DNA of 64,000 nt from Qipengyuania flavescens (GTDB taxonomy: Bacteria; Pseudomonadota; Alphaproteobacteria; Sphingomonadales; Sphingomonadaceae), in assembly GCF_029688735.1 (NCBI RefSeq), contig NZ_JARULD010000004.1:62001-126000 (forward strand), in the 5' to 3' direction. The notes below the pieces were generated by a model that was not told where the DNA came from, made no database searches, and worked only from the letters and a program-made list of their open reading frames with translations. Shown here piece by piece: positions 7,369 through 16,693 of this stretch. Positions within the stretch are counted from its first letter, which is position 1. Every line of letters begins with the position of its first letter. Both the position numbers and the translations under genes were made by a program.

Positions 7369-8357
7369 AGGATGGCTCTCGCCGCGGGCATTTGCTGGCT
7401 GGCGCAATGGAAACCGCCCCCGCCGGCAAGCACGGCATCGGCGGGCACGCCGACCGTCGCGCGGTCGGGGAAGAGTTCGGCGATGGCCGCCACCCCGTCC
7501 TCGTCATGCGGACTGCCGAAGGTCGGAACGACGACCAGGTGGCTGGTGATGGCGAAATTGGCGTAGCTGGCGGGCTCGACATGATCGCCGCTGGTAACGC
7601 GGCCTGGCGAAGGAATTTCGGCGACCCCGACCCCGACATCCTGCGCACGTCGCTTGGCGTCGGCATAGACTGCGGCATTGGGATCGTCGCTGCCGGTCGC
7701 GCGCGGCAGGCACAGCGTGTTGCGGCCGACGAAGCGCGCGAGATTGTCGACGTGCCCGTCGGTATGGTCGTTGATCAGCCCGTCGCCGAGCCAGAGCACG
7801 CGTTCGAAGCCGAGATCGCGCTGGAGCCGGGCCTCGATGTCTTCACGCGAGAGCTGCGGATTGCGATTGGGGTTGAGCAGGCATTGCTCGGTCGTGACGA
7901 CGAGGCCTGCGCCATCGCCATCGATCGCCCCGCCTTCCAGGATCCAGTCCGAGACGTCGAGCGGCAGGCCTGCATCCTCCGCCAGTTCCGCGCCGACGGT
8001 CTGGTCGCCCTCCATCAGGAACTTGCCGCCCCAGCCGTTGAAGCCGAAGCGCCGCGCCATGCGCTTACCCTCGCGGTCGGTCAGGACCAGCGGCCCGGTA
8101 TCGCGCAGCCATACATCGCCATAGCTGCGCCGCTCCAGCTTGACCGCTCCGGTGACCAATTGTCGCGCCCGTGCCTCGTTCGCCCCGTCGCGGACCAGCA
8201 GGCGAACCTCCTGCCCGCTTTCGGCGACAGCATTGGCGAAAGCCGCGATCTGCTCCTGCGCGCGTGGCAGGACTTCGGGCCATTCATCGGCATCGTGCGG
8301 GAAGCCGATCCACAGCCAGTCCTGCGGCGCCCATTCGGGCGGCATGGTGTAGGGCAT
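7365..8357 (-). CDS. aguA: Agmatine deiminase family protein
   Basis: A 330-residue member of the guanidino-group-modifying (peptidylarginine/agmatine deiminase) family, hydrolysing agmatine to N-carbamoylputrescine and ammonia in polyamine synthesis. Visible family features: PPEWAPQDWLWIGFPHDADEW at the start, DVWLRDTGP, the ILEGGAID loop, INDHTDGHVDN and the catalytic cysteine in GGFHCASQQMP at residue 318. Length is somewhat shorter than typical enzymes (about 350-370). The neighbouring M28 peptidase gene is on the same strand upstream, about 27 nt away, so cotranscription is likely. No carbamoylputrescine amidase gene is seen in the window. Confidence 0.88.
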   Translation of the reverse strand: MPYTMPPEWAPQDWLWIGFPHDADEWPEVLPRAQEQIAAFANAVAESGQEVRLLVRDGANEARARQLVTGAVKLERRSYGDVWLRDTGPLVLTDREGKRMARRFGFNGWGGKFLMEGDQTVGAELAEDAGLPLDVSDWILEGGAIDGDGAGLVVTTEQCLLNPNRNPQLSREDIEARLQRDLGFERVLWLGDGLINDHTDGHVDNLARFVGRNTLCLPRATGSDDPNAAVYADAKRRAQDVGVGVAEIPSPGRVTSGDHVEPASYANFAITSHLVVVPTFGSPHDEDGVAAIAELFPDRATVGVPADAVLAGGGGFHCASQQMPAARAIL

Positions 8358-8384
8358 GGATCGGCTCTTTCGCTTAAGGGGCGA

Positions 8385-10088
8385 TTACGACCCGCAAGGC
8401 CCGTCCGCGCAATCGGCATCGCGCGTGGCCTTGAACTCGTCGCCCGGGTTCCAGTTGGGCCAGCTGTCGCTTTCCGCCAGCATGCGCCCGATGCGGTAGA
8501 ACAGTTCGAGGTCGCTCATCACGCCGGACCAGTCCCAGTTCGGGTCATATTCGTCCTTCGGCCCGTGATAGCGGTTCTCGGTATAGTCGCGCGCGACCTC
8601 TGCCCCGGCGATCGTGCCGCCTGCCACCAGGTCCTCGCCGCCGTCGATATACAGCATCGGCACGCCGCGCTTGGCGAAGGCGAAATGGTCGGAGCGGTAG
8701 TAATAGCCCGCTTCCGGCTTCGGATTGGGCGTCGCCACCCGGCCTTCGGACTCCAGCGCCGCGTTCATGAACAGGTCGAGTTCGGACTTGCCCGGACCGA
8801 CGACGGTCACGTCTTTGGCAGGCCCGGCAACCTGGAAAGCGTCCATGTTGATGCCGCCGACCGTCTGGTCGAGCGGGAAGACCGGATTGGCCGCGTAATA
8901 GTCCGCGCCCAGCAGGCCCGATTCCTCAGCCGTCACGGCGAGGAAGACGAGGCTGCGATCTGCCGCACCCGCCCTGGCATGCGCTTCGGCCAGCGCGACC
9001 AGTGCCGCCGTGCCGGTCGCATTGTCGACCGCGCCATTGCAGATGTCGTCGCCATCGGGCGCGGGCTTGCAGCGGCCGAGGTGGTCCCAGTGCGCGGTGT
9101 GCATGACATATTCGTCCGGCCGCTCGCTGCCCGGCAGCATGCCGATCACGTTACGCGACTGGAAAGTGCGGATATCGTTTTCGAAGCTGGTCGAGGCGGT
9201 CAGGCCGAGCGGCACGGCCGTAAAGCCCTTCTGCTTTGCCGCTGCGGAAAGCTGCGCGAGGTTCTGGCCCGCTGCCTGCATGATCCGTTCGGCGACGCTC
9301 TTCTGCACCCAGCCGTTCATCTTGGTCATCATCGGCGCGTTCGCACCGCGCGCGGCATAGGCCTGCGGACCGCTCCAGCTGCTTTCGACGACGTTCCAGC
9401 CATAGGAGGCCGGCGCCGTATCGTGGATGATGATCGCGCCCGCCGCGCCCTGGCGGCCGGCTTCTTCGTATTTATAGGTCCAGCGCCCGTAATAGGTCAT
9501 GGCCTTGCCGCCGAACGGCCCCTCCAGCGTCTGCGCGCCGAAATCGGGATCGTTGACGAGGATGACCGCCGTCTTGCCGCGCATGTCGAGCCCGGCATAG
9601 TCGTTCCAGCCCTTCTCGGGCGCATTGATGCCGTAGCCGACGAAGACCAGCTCGCTGTTCTCGAGCGAGGTCGCCGCGTCCTCGCGGTAGGAGACGCCGA
9701 CCCAGTCGTCGCCGAAGTCGAGGCTCATCGGTCCGCCGCTGCCACCCGCGATGGTGAGTGGGGCGAAGTCCTTGCCGGTGATCTCCACCAGCGGCACGTT
9801 CTGCACCCAGCTGCCGTTATTCCCCGGGGTCAGGCCGGCGCGCGTGAATTGCTCGATCAGATAGGCGACGGTCTTTTCCTCGCCCGCCGTGCCGGGGGCG
9901 CGGCCCTCGAACTCGTCGGAAGAAAGGCGCTGCGTCACGGTCTTCATCGTCTGCTCGGACAATGTGCCTTCGGCGACCTGCGGCACATCGATGCCGGTCG
10001 GGGCGGCGCTCATGTCGCCAGCCGGTTCCATGGTCGTGCAGGCGGACAGCAACAGCGCTGTCGTGGCGGCAAGGGTCAGGCGTTTCAT
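8385..10088 (-). CDS. Lipoprotein M28-family zinc aminopeptidase
   Basis: A 567-residue secreted peptidase. Residues 1-17 form a lipoprotein signal (MKRLTLAATTALLLSAC, lipobox LSAC). The C-terminal half carries the M28 metal-binding motifs: MHTAHWDHLG, AVDNATGTAALV, VTAEESGLLGADYYAANP and the late YYRSDHFAFAKRGVP. A PA-type insert probably lies between the N-terminus and the catalytic domain. The start at 10088 has GAGAGAGG upstream. It is divergent from glnE, with a 105-bp shared promoter region. It likely trims peptides in the periplasm or outer membrane. Confidence 0.9.
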   Translation of the reverse strand: MKRLTLAATTALLLSACTTMEPAGDMSAAPTGIDVPQVAEGTLSEQTMKTVTQRLSSDEFEGRAPGTAGEEKTVAYLIEQFTRAGLTPGNNGSWVQNVPLVEITGKDFAPLTIAGGSGGPMSLDFGDDWVGVSYREDAATSLENSELVFVGYGINAPEKGWNDYAGLDMRGKTAVILVNDPDFGAQTLEGPFGGKAMTYYGRWTYKYEEAGRQGAAGAIIIHDTAPASYGWNVVESSWSGPQAYAARGANAPMMTKMNGWVQKSVAERIMQAAGQNLAQLSAAAKQKGFTAVPLGLTASTSFENDIRTFQSRNVIGMLPGSERPDEYVMHTAHWDHLGRCKPAPDGDDICNGAVDNATGTAALVALAEAHARAGAADRSLVFLAVTAEESGLLGADYYAANPVFPLDQTVGGINMDAFQVAGPAKDVTVVGPGKSELDLFMNAALESEGRVATPNPKPEAGYYYRSDHFAFAKRGVPMLYIDGGEDLVAGGTIAGAEVARDYTENRYHGPKDEYDPNWDWSGVMSDLELFYRIGRMLAESDSWPNWNPGDEFKATRDADCADGPCGS

Positions 10089-10193
10089 CGTTGCGAACCT
10101 CTCTCTCGTGTCCCGTTCTCGGCCCGCTTCTTGCAGCATGGCGGCGCGAGGGCAAGCTTGCGCGTGCGGCCCAGTGGCGGCAGGGAAGCGGCG

Positions 10194-12875
10194 ATGGCTG
10201 CCGACTGGACCTCCGCCCTCGAACGGGCGCGCGCTCATGCGCCGTTTCTCGCGCGCGCGCTGGAAAAGCGCGAGGACCTGGCGGCGATGCTGGAGCAGGG
10301 GCGCGGCGAGGATGCGCTGCTGGCGGCGAAGAGGACGCGCGAAAGTGACGTCGCGGCGGCGCTGCGCAGCGAACGCCTCGGCCTGGCGCTGGTGCTGGCG
10401 GTGGGCGATCTCGCCGGCGCGTTCGACCTCGACAAGGTCATGCGCGAGCTGTCGACCTTCGCCGACCGGGCGCTGCATGCCGCCATCGGCGCAGCGATAA
10501 CGCGGCGGGTGGAGGATGCCCGCAACGAAGGCATGATCGGCCTCGCGCTGGGCAAGCATGGAGCGGGGGAATTGAACTATTCCTCCGACATCGATCCGAT
10601 CCTGCTGTTCGATCCCGAAACCCTGCCCCGCCGCGAGCGGGACGAGCCGGGGGAGGCGGCGCAGCGCTATGCCCGCGAAGTCGTCCGCCTGCTCTCCGAA
10701 GTGACGCCACTCGGCTATGTCTTCCGCGTGGACCTGCGCCTGCGACCCCAGTCCGAAGTCAGCCCGCTGGCGCTGCCGCTCAATGCCGCCACGGCGCATT
10801 ACGAAAGTTCCGCGCTGGCGTGGGAGCGGGCGGCGTTCATTCGTGCGCGCGCCTGTGCGGGCGATATTGCGGCGGGCGAGGCGTTCTTGGACCATATCCG
10901 CCCGTTCGTGTGGCGGCGCAGTCTCGACTTCGGCGCGATCGACGAGATCCGTCGCCTGACGCGCCGCATCCGGGAGCAGCAGAGCGGACCGCAACAGCCC
11001 GGGCCGGGCTACAATCTCAAGCTTGGCCGGGGCGGCATCCGCGAGATCGAGTTCTTCGCCCAGACCCACCAGCTGATCCATGGCGGGCGCGATCCCTCGT
11101 TGCGAAGGCGAGGAACGCGCGCGGCGCTCGACGCGCTGGCGGCAAGCGGCCGCATTGCGGAAGAAGACGCGTGTGTGTTGGGCGAGAGCTACGACACCCT
11201 GCGCACGATAGAGCACCGGTTGCAGATGGTGCGGGACCAGCAGACGCACTCGCTCCCCTCCGGCAAGGCGCTGGATAATGTCGCGCGGCTGCACGGGCTG
11301 GATGACGGCGCGGCGCTGGTCGCGCTGTTGCATGACGTCACGGCGCCGGTGGGCGAGCGGTTCGATGCCCTGCTCGACGAGGATCGCGTGTCGGTGCCGG
11401 GGCATGCGCTGCACGTGGCGGGCACCGACGCCGCGGCGGCTCCGGTCCCGCAGGAGATCGTCGCGCGCGTCGCCGAGTGGAGCGACGGGCGCTATCCGCC
11501 CCTACGCAGCCCGGCGGCGCTGGCGGCGTTCGATGCGATCCGGCCGGACCTGCTCCAGTCCGTCGCGGCGTCGGAGGATCCGGAGCGGACCCTTGCACGG
11601 TGGGAGACCTTGCTGGGCCGGCTGCCGAGCGCGATCAACCTGTTCCGCCTGCTGGAAGCGCGCCCCGGACTGTTCGACCTGCTGGCGAAATGCCTCACCC
11701 TTGCCCCGCCGCTGGCCGACGAACTGTCGCGGCGGCCGGATCTGCTCGACGCGCTGATCGATCGCACCGCGCTCGACCTGCCCGGCGACGTCGCGGCGCT
11801 AGCGGCGGCGATGGCGCAGCGCGAGCGGGGTGACGATTACGAAGACCGGCTCGATCGCATCCGCATCGTCACGGGCGAATCGCGCTTCGGGCTCGGCGTC
11901 CAGCTGATCGAGGGCGCGCGCGATCCGATTGCCGTGGCCGAGGCGCTTTCGCGAACGGCGGAGGCGGCTCTGCAGGTCGCGGTGGCAGCGGCGGAGGACG
12001 AATTTGCCGCCAAGCATGGGCGGATCGAGGGCAGCGAACTCGCCATCGTCGGACTGGGCCGTTTGGGCGGCGGTCTGCTCACCCATGCCTCCGACCTCGA
12101 CATCATCTACCTCTTCACCGGCTCGCACGACGCCGAATCCGATGGCGAGCGCCCGCTTGGCGCGACGCTCTATTTCAATCGCCTTGCCCAGCGGGTGACA
12201 GCCGCCCTCAGTGTACCGACAGCGCAGGGCGCGCTCTACGAAGTCGATACGCGCCTCAGGCCGCAGGGTGCGCAAGGCCCGCTCGCGGTCAGCGTCGACA
12301 GCTTCGAGCGCTACCAGCGCGAGGATGCGTGGACCTGGGAGCATATGGCGCTGGAGCGCGCGCGGGTGCTGGTAGGCGGCGAGACGGCGCGCGGTCAGGT
12401 GCAGGCCGTCGTGACGTCGATCCTCGAGATGGAGCGGGACGCGGGGCAGCTGCGCAAGGACGTTCTCAAGATGCGCGGCGAGATGGCGCGGCACAAGCAG
12501 GCGCGCGGGCCGCTCGACGCCAAGCTGTTGCGCGGCGGCCTGGTGGACATCGAGTTCCTCGTCCACTTCCTCCAGCTCAAGCACCGCAGCGCGCTGACGC
12601 CGCGTCTCGGCGAGGCCATTGCCGTCCTGGCCGCCGAGGACCTGCTGCCCGATACGATCGCTCCGGTGCATGACTTGATGACCCGCCTGCTCGTGGGTAC
12701 GCGCCTGCTGGCACCGGACCTGACGCGCCCCAACGATGCCGCGGCGGCAATCCTGGCGCGGCAGAGCGGGTGCGAGGATTTTGATGGCCTCACCGGCCGC
12801 TTCGCGCAGGGACGGCGTGACGTCGCGGCGGCGTGGGGGGAGATATTCGGCGAAACACTGGAGATGGATGAATGA
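10194..12875 (+). CDS. glnE: Bifunctional glutamine synthetase adenylyltransferase/deadenylase
   Basis: An 893-residue enzyme that adenylylates and deadenylylates glutamine synthetase in response to PII, tuning ammonia assimilation. The two nucleotidyltransferase domains are both present: the N-terminal one with GKHGAGELNYSSDIDPILLFD (near residues 120-140) and the C-terminal one with GLGRLGGGLLTHASDLDIIYLF (near 620-640), each followed by RLRPQ and GGIREIEF/GGLVDIEF segments. ATG 10194 follows GGGAAG. The last four bases overlap the peroxiredoxin gene. It is slightly shorter than the E. coli enzyme (946). Confidence 0.95.
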   Translation: MAADWTSALERARAHAPFLARALEKREDLAAMLEQGRGEDALLAAKRTRESDVAAALRSERLGLALVLAVGDLAGAFDLDKVMRELSTFADRALHAAIGAAITRRVEDARNEGMIGLALGKHGAGELNYSSDIDPILLFDPETLPRRERDEPGEAAQRYAREVVRLLSEVTPLGYVFRVDLRLRPQSEVSPLALPLNAATAHYESSALAWERAAFIRARACAGDIAAGEAFLDHIRPFVWRRSLDFGAIDEIRRLTRRIREQQSGPQQPGPGYNLKLGRGGIREIEFFAQTHQLIHGGRDPSLRRRGTRAALDALAASGRIAEEDACVLGESYDTLRTIEHRLQMVRDQQTHSLPSGKALDNVARLHGLDDGAALVALLHDVTAPVGERFDALLDEDRVSVPGHALHVAGTDAAAAPVPQEIVARVAEWSDGRYPPLRSPAALAAFDAIRPDLLQSVAASEDPERTLARWETLLGRLPSAINLFRLLEARPGLFDLLAKCLTLAPPLADELSRRPDLLDALIDRTALDLPGDVAALAAAMAQRERGDDYEDRLDRIRIVTGESRFGLGVQLIEGARDPIAVAEALSRTAEAALQVAVAAAEDEFAAKHGRIEGSELAIVGLGRLGGGLLTHASDLDIIYLFTGSHDAESDGERPLGATLYFNRLAQRVTAALSVPTAQGALYEVDTRLRPQGAQGPLAVSVDSFERYQREDAWTWEHMALERARVLVGGETARGQVQAVVTSILEMERDAGQLRKDVLKMRGEMARHKQARGPLDAKLLRGGLVDIEFLVHFLQLKHRSALTPRLGEAIAVLAAEDLLPDTIAPVHDLMTRLLVGTRLLAPDLTRPNDAAAAILARQSGCEDFDGLTGRFAQGRRDVAAAWGEIFGETLEMDE

Positions 12876-13345
12876 GCACAATCTTTGGCGAAGGCGATCC
12901 GATGCCCGATATCGCGATGGAAACCCCCGATGGCGGCACGGTGCGCCCGTCCGATTTCAAGGGGAAGAAGGCGGTGATCTTCTTCTACCCCAAGGACAAC
13001 ACGCCCGGCTGCACGACCGAGGCGAAGGATTTCACTGCGCTCAAGCCTGAATTCGACCAGGCGGGCGTCGCCCTGCTCGGCGTCAGCAAGGATTCGCCCA
13101 AGAAGCACCAGAACTTCATCGCCAAGCACGAACTCACGGTCGATCTCGCGACCGATGCGGAAGAGGGTGGGCTGTCCGACGCGCTCGGCGTGTGGGCCGA
13201 GAAGAAAATGTACGGGAAGACCTTCATGGGCATGGTCCGCTCGACCTATTTGCTGGGCGAAGACGGCAGGATCGCCCGCATCTGGCCGAAGGTTAAGGTC
13301 AAGGGCCATGCCGAAGAGGTGCTTGAGGTCGCGCGCTCCCTGTGA
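12872..13345 (+). CDS. bcp: Peroxiredoxin of the BCP/PrxQ family
   Basis: A 157-residue thiol peroxidase that reduces hydrogen peroxide and organic hydroperoxides. The peroxidatic cysteine is C47 in NTPGCTTEAKDF, after the FFYPKDNTPG strand. The resolving cysteine usually five residues later in two-cysteine BCP enzymes is absent, so this should be a one-cysteine type that relies on an external thiol. Overlaps glnE by ATGA and the next gene by GTGA, so the three genes are translationally coupled. Confidence 0.93.
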   Translation: MSTIFGEGDPMPDIAMETPDGGTVRPSDFKGKKAVIFFYPKDNTPGCTTEAKDFTALKPEFDQAGVALLGVSKDSPKKHQNFIAKHELTVDLATDAEEGGLSDALGVWAEKKMYGKTFMGMVRSTYLLGEDGRIARIWPKVKVKGHAEEVLEVARSL

Positions 13346-14217
13346 CGGCAATGTCGTTGACGTCCCCGCGGCGAAGTGTGGCTACGGCAATCCGTGCGGC
13401 GTTGCTGACAGCCGACCCGACGGCGAAGGTCTTCGCCGCGCGGCAGGTCGCGCGCGACTGGCGGCTGGGACGGCTGGACTTCGATTTCGATGTCGCCATG
13501 CCCGACCGGCCGGCCTGGCCGGAAAATCTCGAACTCCTCCCGCCGCGCGAAATGCCGAAGCGCGGCAAGATGGGCTCGCAGCGCAACCGCATCGCGTTGT
13601 GGCATTCGCTCGCGCATATCGAATTCGTCGCCATCGACCTCGCGCTCGACATGGCGGGCCGCTTCGGCGACTCGATGGGGGAGGGCTTCATCTCGGACTT
13701 CCTCTCTGTCGCCGCGGACGAGGCGATGCATTTCGCCCTGCTCGCGCGAAAGCTGGAGTCGCTCGGCTCGGCTTACGGCGTGCTGCCCGTCCACGATGGC
13801 CTCTGGAGCGCAGCGCAGGACACGGCACATGACGTGGCTGCCCGGCTCGCCATCGTGCCGATGGTGCTGGAGGCACGCGGCCTCGATGTAACGCCCGCCA
13901 CGCTGGAGCGCGTGCGCGCGCAGGGCGACGACAATGGTGCGAAAATCCTGCAGCGGATCCTTGACGACGAGATTCGCCACGTGGGCATCGGGTCAAGGCA
14001 CTTCCACGAGCTGTGCGCCAGGCGCGACGAAAGTCCGCGCGAAACGTGGCAAAATCTTGTCCGAATTCACTTTTCGGGGGGTCTGAAGCCGCCATTCAAC
14101 GACTCGGCGCGTTTGGCAGGCGGCCTACCGCTGGAGTTCTACGGGCCTATTGCCTCGTTAACTTCTTCGCCGTTACCCAATACTCACGAGACGCCGGGGG
14201 GTTCCGGCAGTGACTGA
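13342..14217 (+). CDS. DUF455 ferritin-like protein
   Basis: A 291-residue protein of the DUF455 family. It has a helical ferritin-like core: HSLAHIEFVAIDLALDMAGRF near residues 90-112, AADEAMHFALLARKLESLG near 130-150, and ILDDEIRHVGIGSRHFHEL near 210-230, whose E and H residues could bind a di-metal centre. Function is unknown. GTG start overlaps the peroxiredoxin stop; an ATG three codons later is the alternative start. The tail after about residue 260 is low-complexity and probably disordered. Pairing with a peroxidase hints at iron or oxidative-stress biology, but this is inference. Confidence 0.85.
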   Translation: MTAMSLTSPRRSVATAIRAALLTADPTAKVFAARQVARDWRLGRLDFDFDVAMPDRPAWPENLELLPPREMPKRGKMGSQRNRIALWHSLAHIEFVAIDLALDMAGRFGDSMGEGFISDFLSVAADEAMHFALLARKLESLGSAYGVLPVHDGLWSAAQDTAHDVAARLAIVPMVLEARGLDVTPATLERVRAQGDDNGAKILQRILDDEIRHVGIGSRHFHELCARRDESPRETWQNLVRIHFSGGLKPPFNDSARLAGGLPLEFYGPIASLTSSPLPNTHETPGGSGSD

Positions 14218-14296
14218 AAAAAGGTGACGGGGCGTCAGGGACGTCGCTTCGATCATCTCGGGAAAAGGCGCCCCGAGGCGTCGGACGGGTTTAGCA

Positions 14297-14977
14297 ATGG
14301 CTACGAAGCGCACCACGCTCGCACTGGTGATCATGTCTGCAGGACTTACGATCGCCGCCGCACCGGCACATGCCGGCGAAACGAACACCGCCGCCGCAGT
14401 TGGTGCCATCGACATGTCGAAGGTTTCCGGCGTTACCGAAAAGGGTGACGACGCGCAGTTCCGGCAGCTGTTCGCCAAGTGGGAAGAACTGGATCGCCCC
14501 GCACCGGCGCAGGCCGTGGTTTCCGTGCCGAGCCGCATGCCGCTCGACGATACCCGCCTGACCAGCGATTACGGCATGCGCACCCATCCGGTGCTCGGCG
14601 GCCGTCGCTCGCACAATGGCGTCGATCTCGCCGCGCCGACCGGCACGCCGATCTACGCCACCGCCGACGGCTACGTCAGCAAGGCCGAGTGGTTCTCCAG
14701 CTACGGCAAGTACGTCTCGATCGAACATGGCGCAGACCTGCAGACGCGCTTCGCCCACATGTCGGACATCGCCGTTACTTCGGGGACGCGCGTCAAGAAG
14801 GGCCAGCTGATCGGTTACGTCGGTTCGACCGGCCGTTCGACCGGTCCGCACCTGCATTATGAAGTCCGCATCGCCGGCAAGCCGGTCAATCCGGTTCCCT
14901 ACATGGTCGAATCGGAAGCGCAGCGCGCCTATGCCCTCGCCATGGGTGAAGGCGGCCAGGGCGGCGGCGACGAATAA
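14297..14977 (+). CDS. Secreted M23-family (LytM-type) peptidoglycan endopeptidase
   Basis: A 226-residue protein with a Sec signal peptide (residues 1-26, cleavage after APAHA) and a LytM/peptidase M23 domain: SHNGVDLAAPTGTPIYA, the central FAHMSDI and STGPHLHYEVRI supply the zinc-binding His/Asp and catalytic His residues. It is expected to cleave cross-links in periplasmic peptidoglycan. There is no strong Shine-Dalgarno sequence before ATG 14297; the 79-nt upstream gap contains a CTCGGG/CCCGAG hairpin. Monocistronic: a strong terminator follows at 15002. Confidence 0.93.
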   Translation: MATKRTTLALVIMSAGLTIAAAPAHAGETNTAAAVGAIDMSKVSGVTEKGDDAQFRQLFAKWEELDRPAPAQAVVSVPSRMPLDDTRLTSDYGMRTHPVLGGRRSHNGVDLAAPTGTPIYATADGYVSKAEWFSSYGKYVSIEHGADLQTRFAHMSDIAVTSGTRVKKGQLIGYVGSTGRSTGPHLHYEVRIAGKPVNPVPYMVESEAQRAYALAMGEGGQGGGDE

Positions 14978-15001
14978 GGCAAACGCCTTTCGGGATTGAT
15001 G

Positions 15002-15040
15002 AAAAGGGGCTGCGGAGCGATCCGCGGCCCCTTTTCTCAT
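15002..15040 (+). terminator. Intrinsic terminator after the M23 peptidase gene
   Basis: Fifteen-bp stem (15002-15016 with 15021-15035, one G-U pair) capped by a GCGA tetraloop and ending in TTTTCT. The AAAA at the left base also gives a T tract on the other strand. Confidence 0.9.
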
Positions 15041-15145
15041 TCCCCCCAATTTTCCTTGCTCATGTGCGCATGTCGGGTAGGTTTCATCCGGCAACCGGAC
15101 GAGTCCCGCCGATAGATGCGGACCGACCGAGAAGAGAGGAAGCCC

Positions 15146-16693
15146 ATGCACCCGATCGTTCACGCGCAGGCGCGCCCCGACCATCCCGCCCTTATCATGG
15201 CCTCGAGCGGAGAGACCGTCACATACGGTGAGCTCGATGCCTATGCCAACCGCTTCGCCCAGCTGATGCGCGCGCGCGGATTGGGGCGCGGCGATCACGT
15301 CGCGATCCTGATGGAGAACAATCCGCACTATCTCCAGATGGTCTGGGGCGCGCAGCGCAGCGGCATCATGATGGTGCCGATCTCAACCCGCCTGACCGCG
15401 CCGGAGATCTGCTACATCTTGCAGGACAGCGATACGAAGCTGCTGCTCACCTCCACCTATTTCGAAGAGGTCCTCGGCGAGATCCGCAGCGAGTGCCCGG
15501 ATATTCCCATGCTGATCGCCGGCGGGAAAGGCGACGAGAGCCTGGAGGACGCGCTCGCAGCCCAGCCCGCAGAGCCGATCGCGGACCAGTTGCCCGGGCA
15601 GTACATGCTCTATTCCAGCGGCACGACCGGGCGGCCCAAGGGCGTACGCCCCGCTCCGCCGGCGGATGACGACATCCAGGCGGTGAACCCGCTGGTCGGC
15701 CTGGCAGTGATGGGCGCAGGCATGCCTGCCGACGGATCGATGGTCTATCTCTCGCCCGCGCCGCTCTATCACGCCGCTCCGCTCGGCTGGTGCACGACGG
15801 CGCATCGCCTCGGCGGCACGGTCGTGGTGATGGAGAAGTTCGATCCCGAAAGCGCGCTGGCGACGATCGAGAAATACAAGGTGACCGACAGCCAATGGGT
15901 GCCAACCCATTTCGTCCGCATGCTCAAGCTCGATCCATCGGTTCGCACGAAATACGATCTGTCGAGCCACCAGCGCGCGCTTCACGCGGCAGCACCTTGC
16001 CCGGTCCCGATCAAGCGTGAGATGATCGAATGGTGGGGGCCGATCATCAATGAATATTACGCCGGGTCCGAAGGCATCGGCATGACGCTGATCAAGGCGG
16101 AAGACTGGCTCGACCATCCCGGCAGCGTCGGCAAGGCGATCCACGGCACACTGCATGTCTGCGACGAAAACGGGGAAGAGGTGCCTGCCGGACAGGACGG
16201 GCTGCTCTACTTCGAAAACGACCTCATCCCGACCTATCACAACGACCCGGAAAAGACGCGCGAGGCGATGCATCCCAAGGGCTGGATGACGCTCGGCGAT
16301 ATCGGCCACGTGGACGAGGACGGCTATCTCTACCTCACCGACCGCAAGAGCCACATGATCATCAGCGGCGGGGTGAACATCTACCCGCAGGAGATCGAGA
16401 ACCTGCTCGTCACCCATGACAAGGTGATGGACGCTGCCGTGATCGGTGCGCCCTGTCCCGATTTCGGCGAGAAGGTCGTCGCCGTGGTACAGCCGATGGA
16501 TATGGGCGAGGCCGGGGACGGGCTCGAGGCGGAACTGCGCGAGTTCCTCGCGCCCAGCCTCGCCAAGATCAAGATGCCCAAGTTGTTCGACTTCCGGCCC
16601 GACCTGCCGCGCGAGGCGAACGGCAAGCTCTACAAGCGCGAATTGCGCGACGAGTATCAGCGCATGGCCGAAGAACAAACGGAGCAGGCGTGA
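15146..16693 (+). CDS. AMP-binding acyl-CoA synthetase
   Basis: A 515-residue ANL-superfamily enzyme that activates a carboxylic acid to its acyl-CoA via an acyl-AMP. Motifs: YSSGTTGRPKGVRP (P-loop, near residue 152), NEYYAGSEG (A5), TLGDIGHVDEDGYLYLTDRKSHMIISGG (A7-A8) and the C-terminal lysine in REANGKLYKREL. ATG 15146 follows GAGAGGAAG. It is translationally coupled to the P450 gene downstream, which suggests that the P450 oxidises the same acid or its precursor, for example a steroid, terpenoid or fatty acid side chain. The substrate is unknown. Confidence 0.92.
   Translation: MHPIVHAQARPDHPALIMASSGETVTYGELDAYANRFAQLMRARGLGRGDHVAILMENNPHYLQMVWGAQRSGIMMVPISTRLTAPEICYILQDSDTKLLLTSTYFEEVLGEIRSECPDIPMLIAGGKGDESLEDALAAQPAEPIADQLPGQYMLYSSGTTGRPKGVRPAPPADDDIQAVNPLVGLAVMGAGMPADGSMVYLSPAPLYHAAPLGWCTTAHRLGGTVVVMEKFDPESALATIEKYKVTDSQWVPTHFVRMLKLDPSVRTKYDLSSHQRALHAAAPCPVPIKREMIEWWGPIINEYYAGSEGIGMTLIKAEDWLDHPGSVGKAIHGTLHVCDENGEEVPAGQDGLLYFENDLIPTYHNDPEKTREAMHPKGWMTLGDIGHVDEDGYLYLTDRKSHMIISGGVNIYPQEIENLLVTHDKVMDAAVIGAPCPDFGEKVVAVVQPMDMGEAGDGLEAELREFLAPSLAKIKMPKLFDFRPDLPREANGKLYKRELRDEYQRMAEEQTEQA

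Noticed and set aside
7323-10193. In-frame upstream extension of glnE
   Set aside because: It would run antisense through the deiminase and M28 peptidase genes; a good start with GGGAAG lies at 10194.
14157-14175. CtrA box near the end of the DUF455 gene (TTAAC...TTACC)
   Set aside because: Spacer is 11 nt rather than 7.
14218-14296. Riboswitch in the M23 peptidase leader
   Set aside because: A CTCGGG/CCCGAG hairpin is present but no conserved riboswitch core could be recognised.
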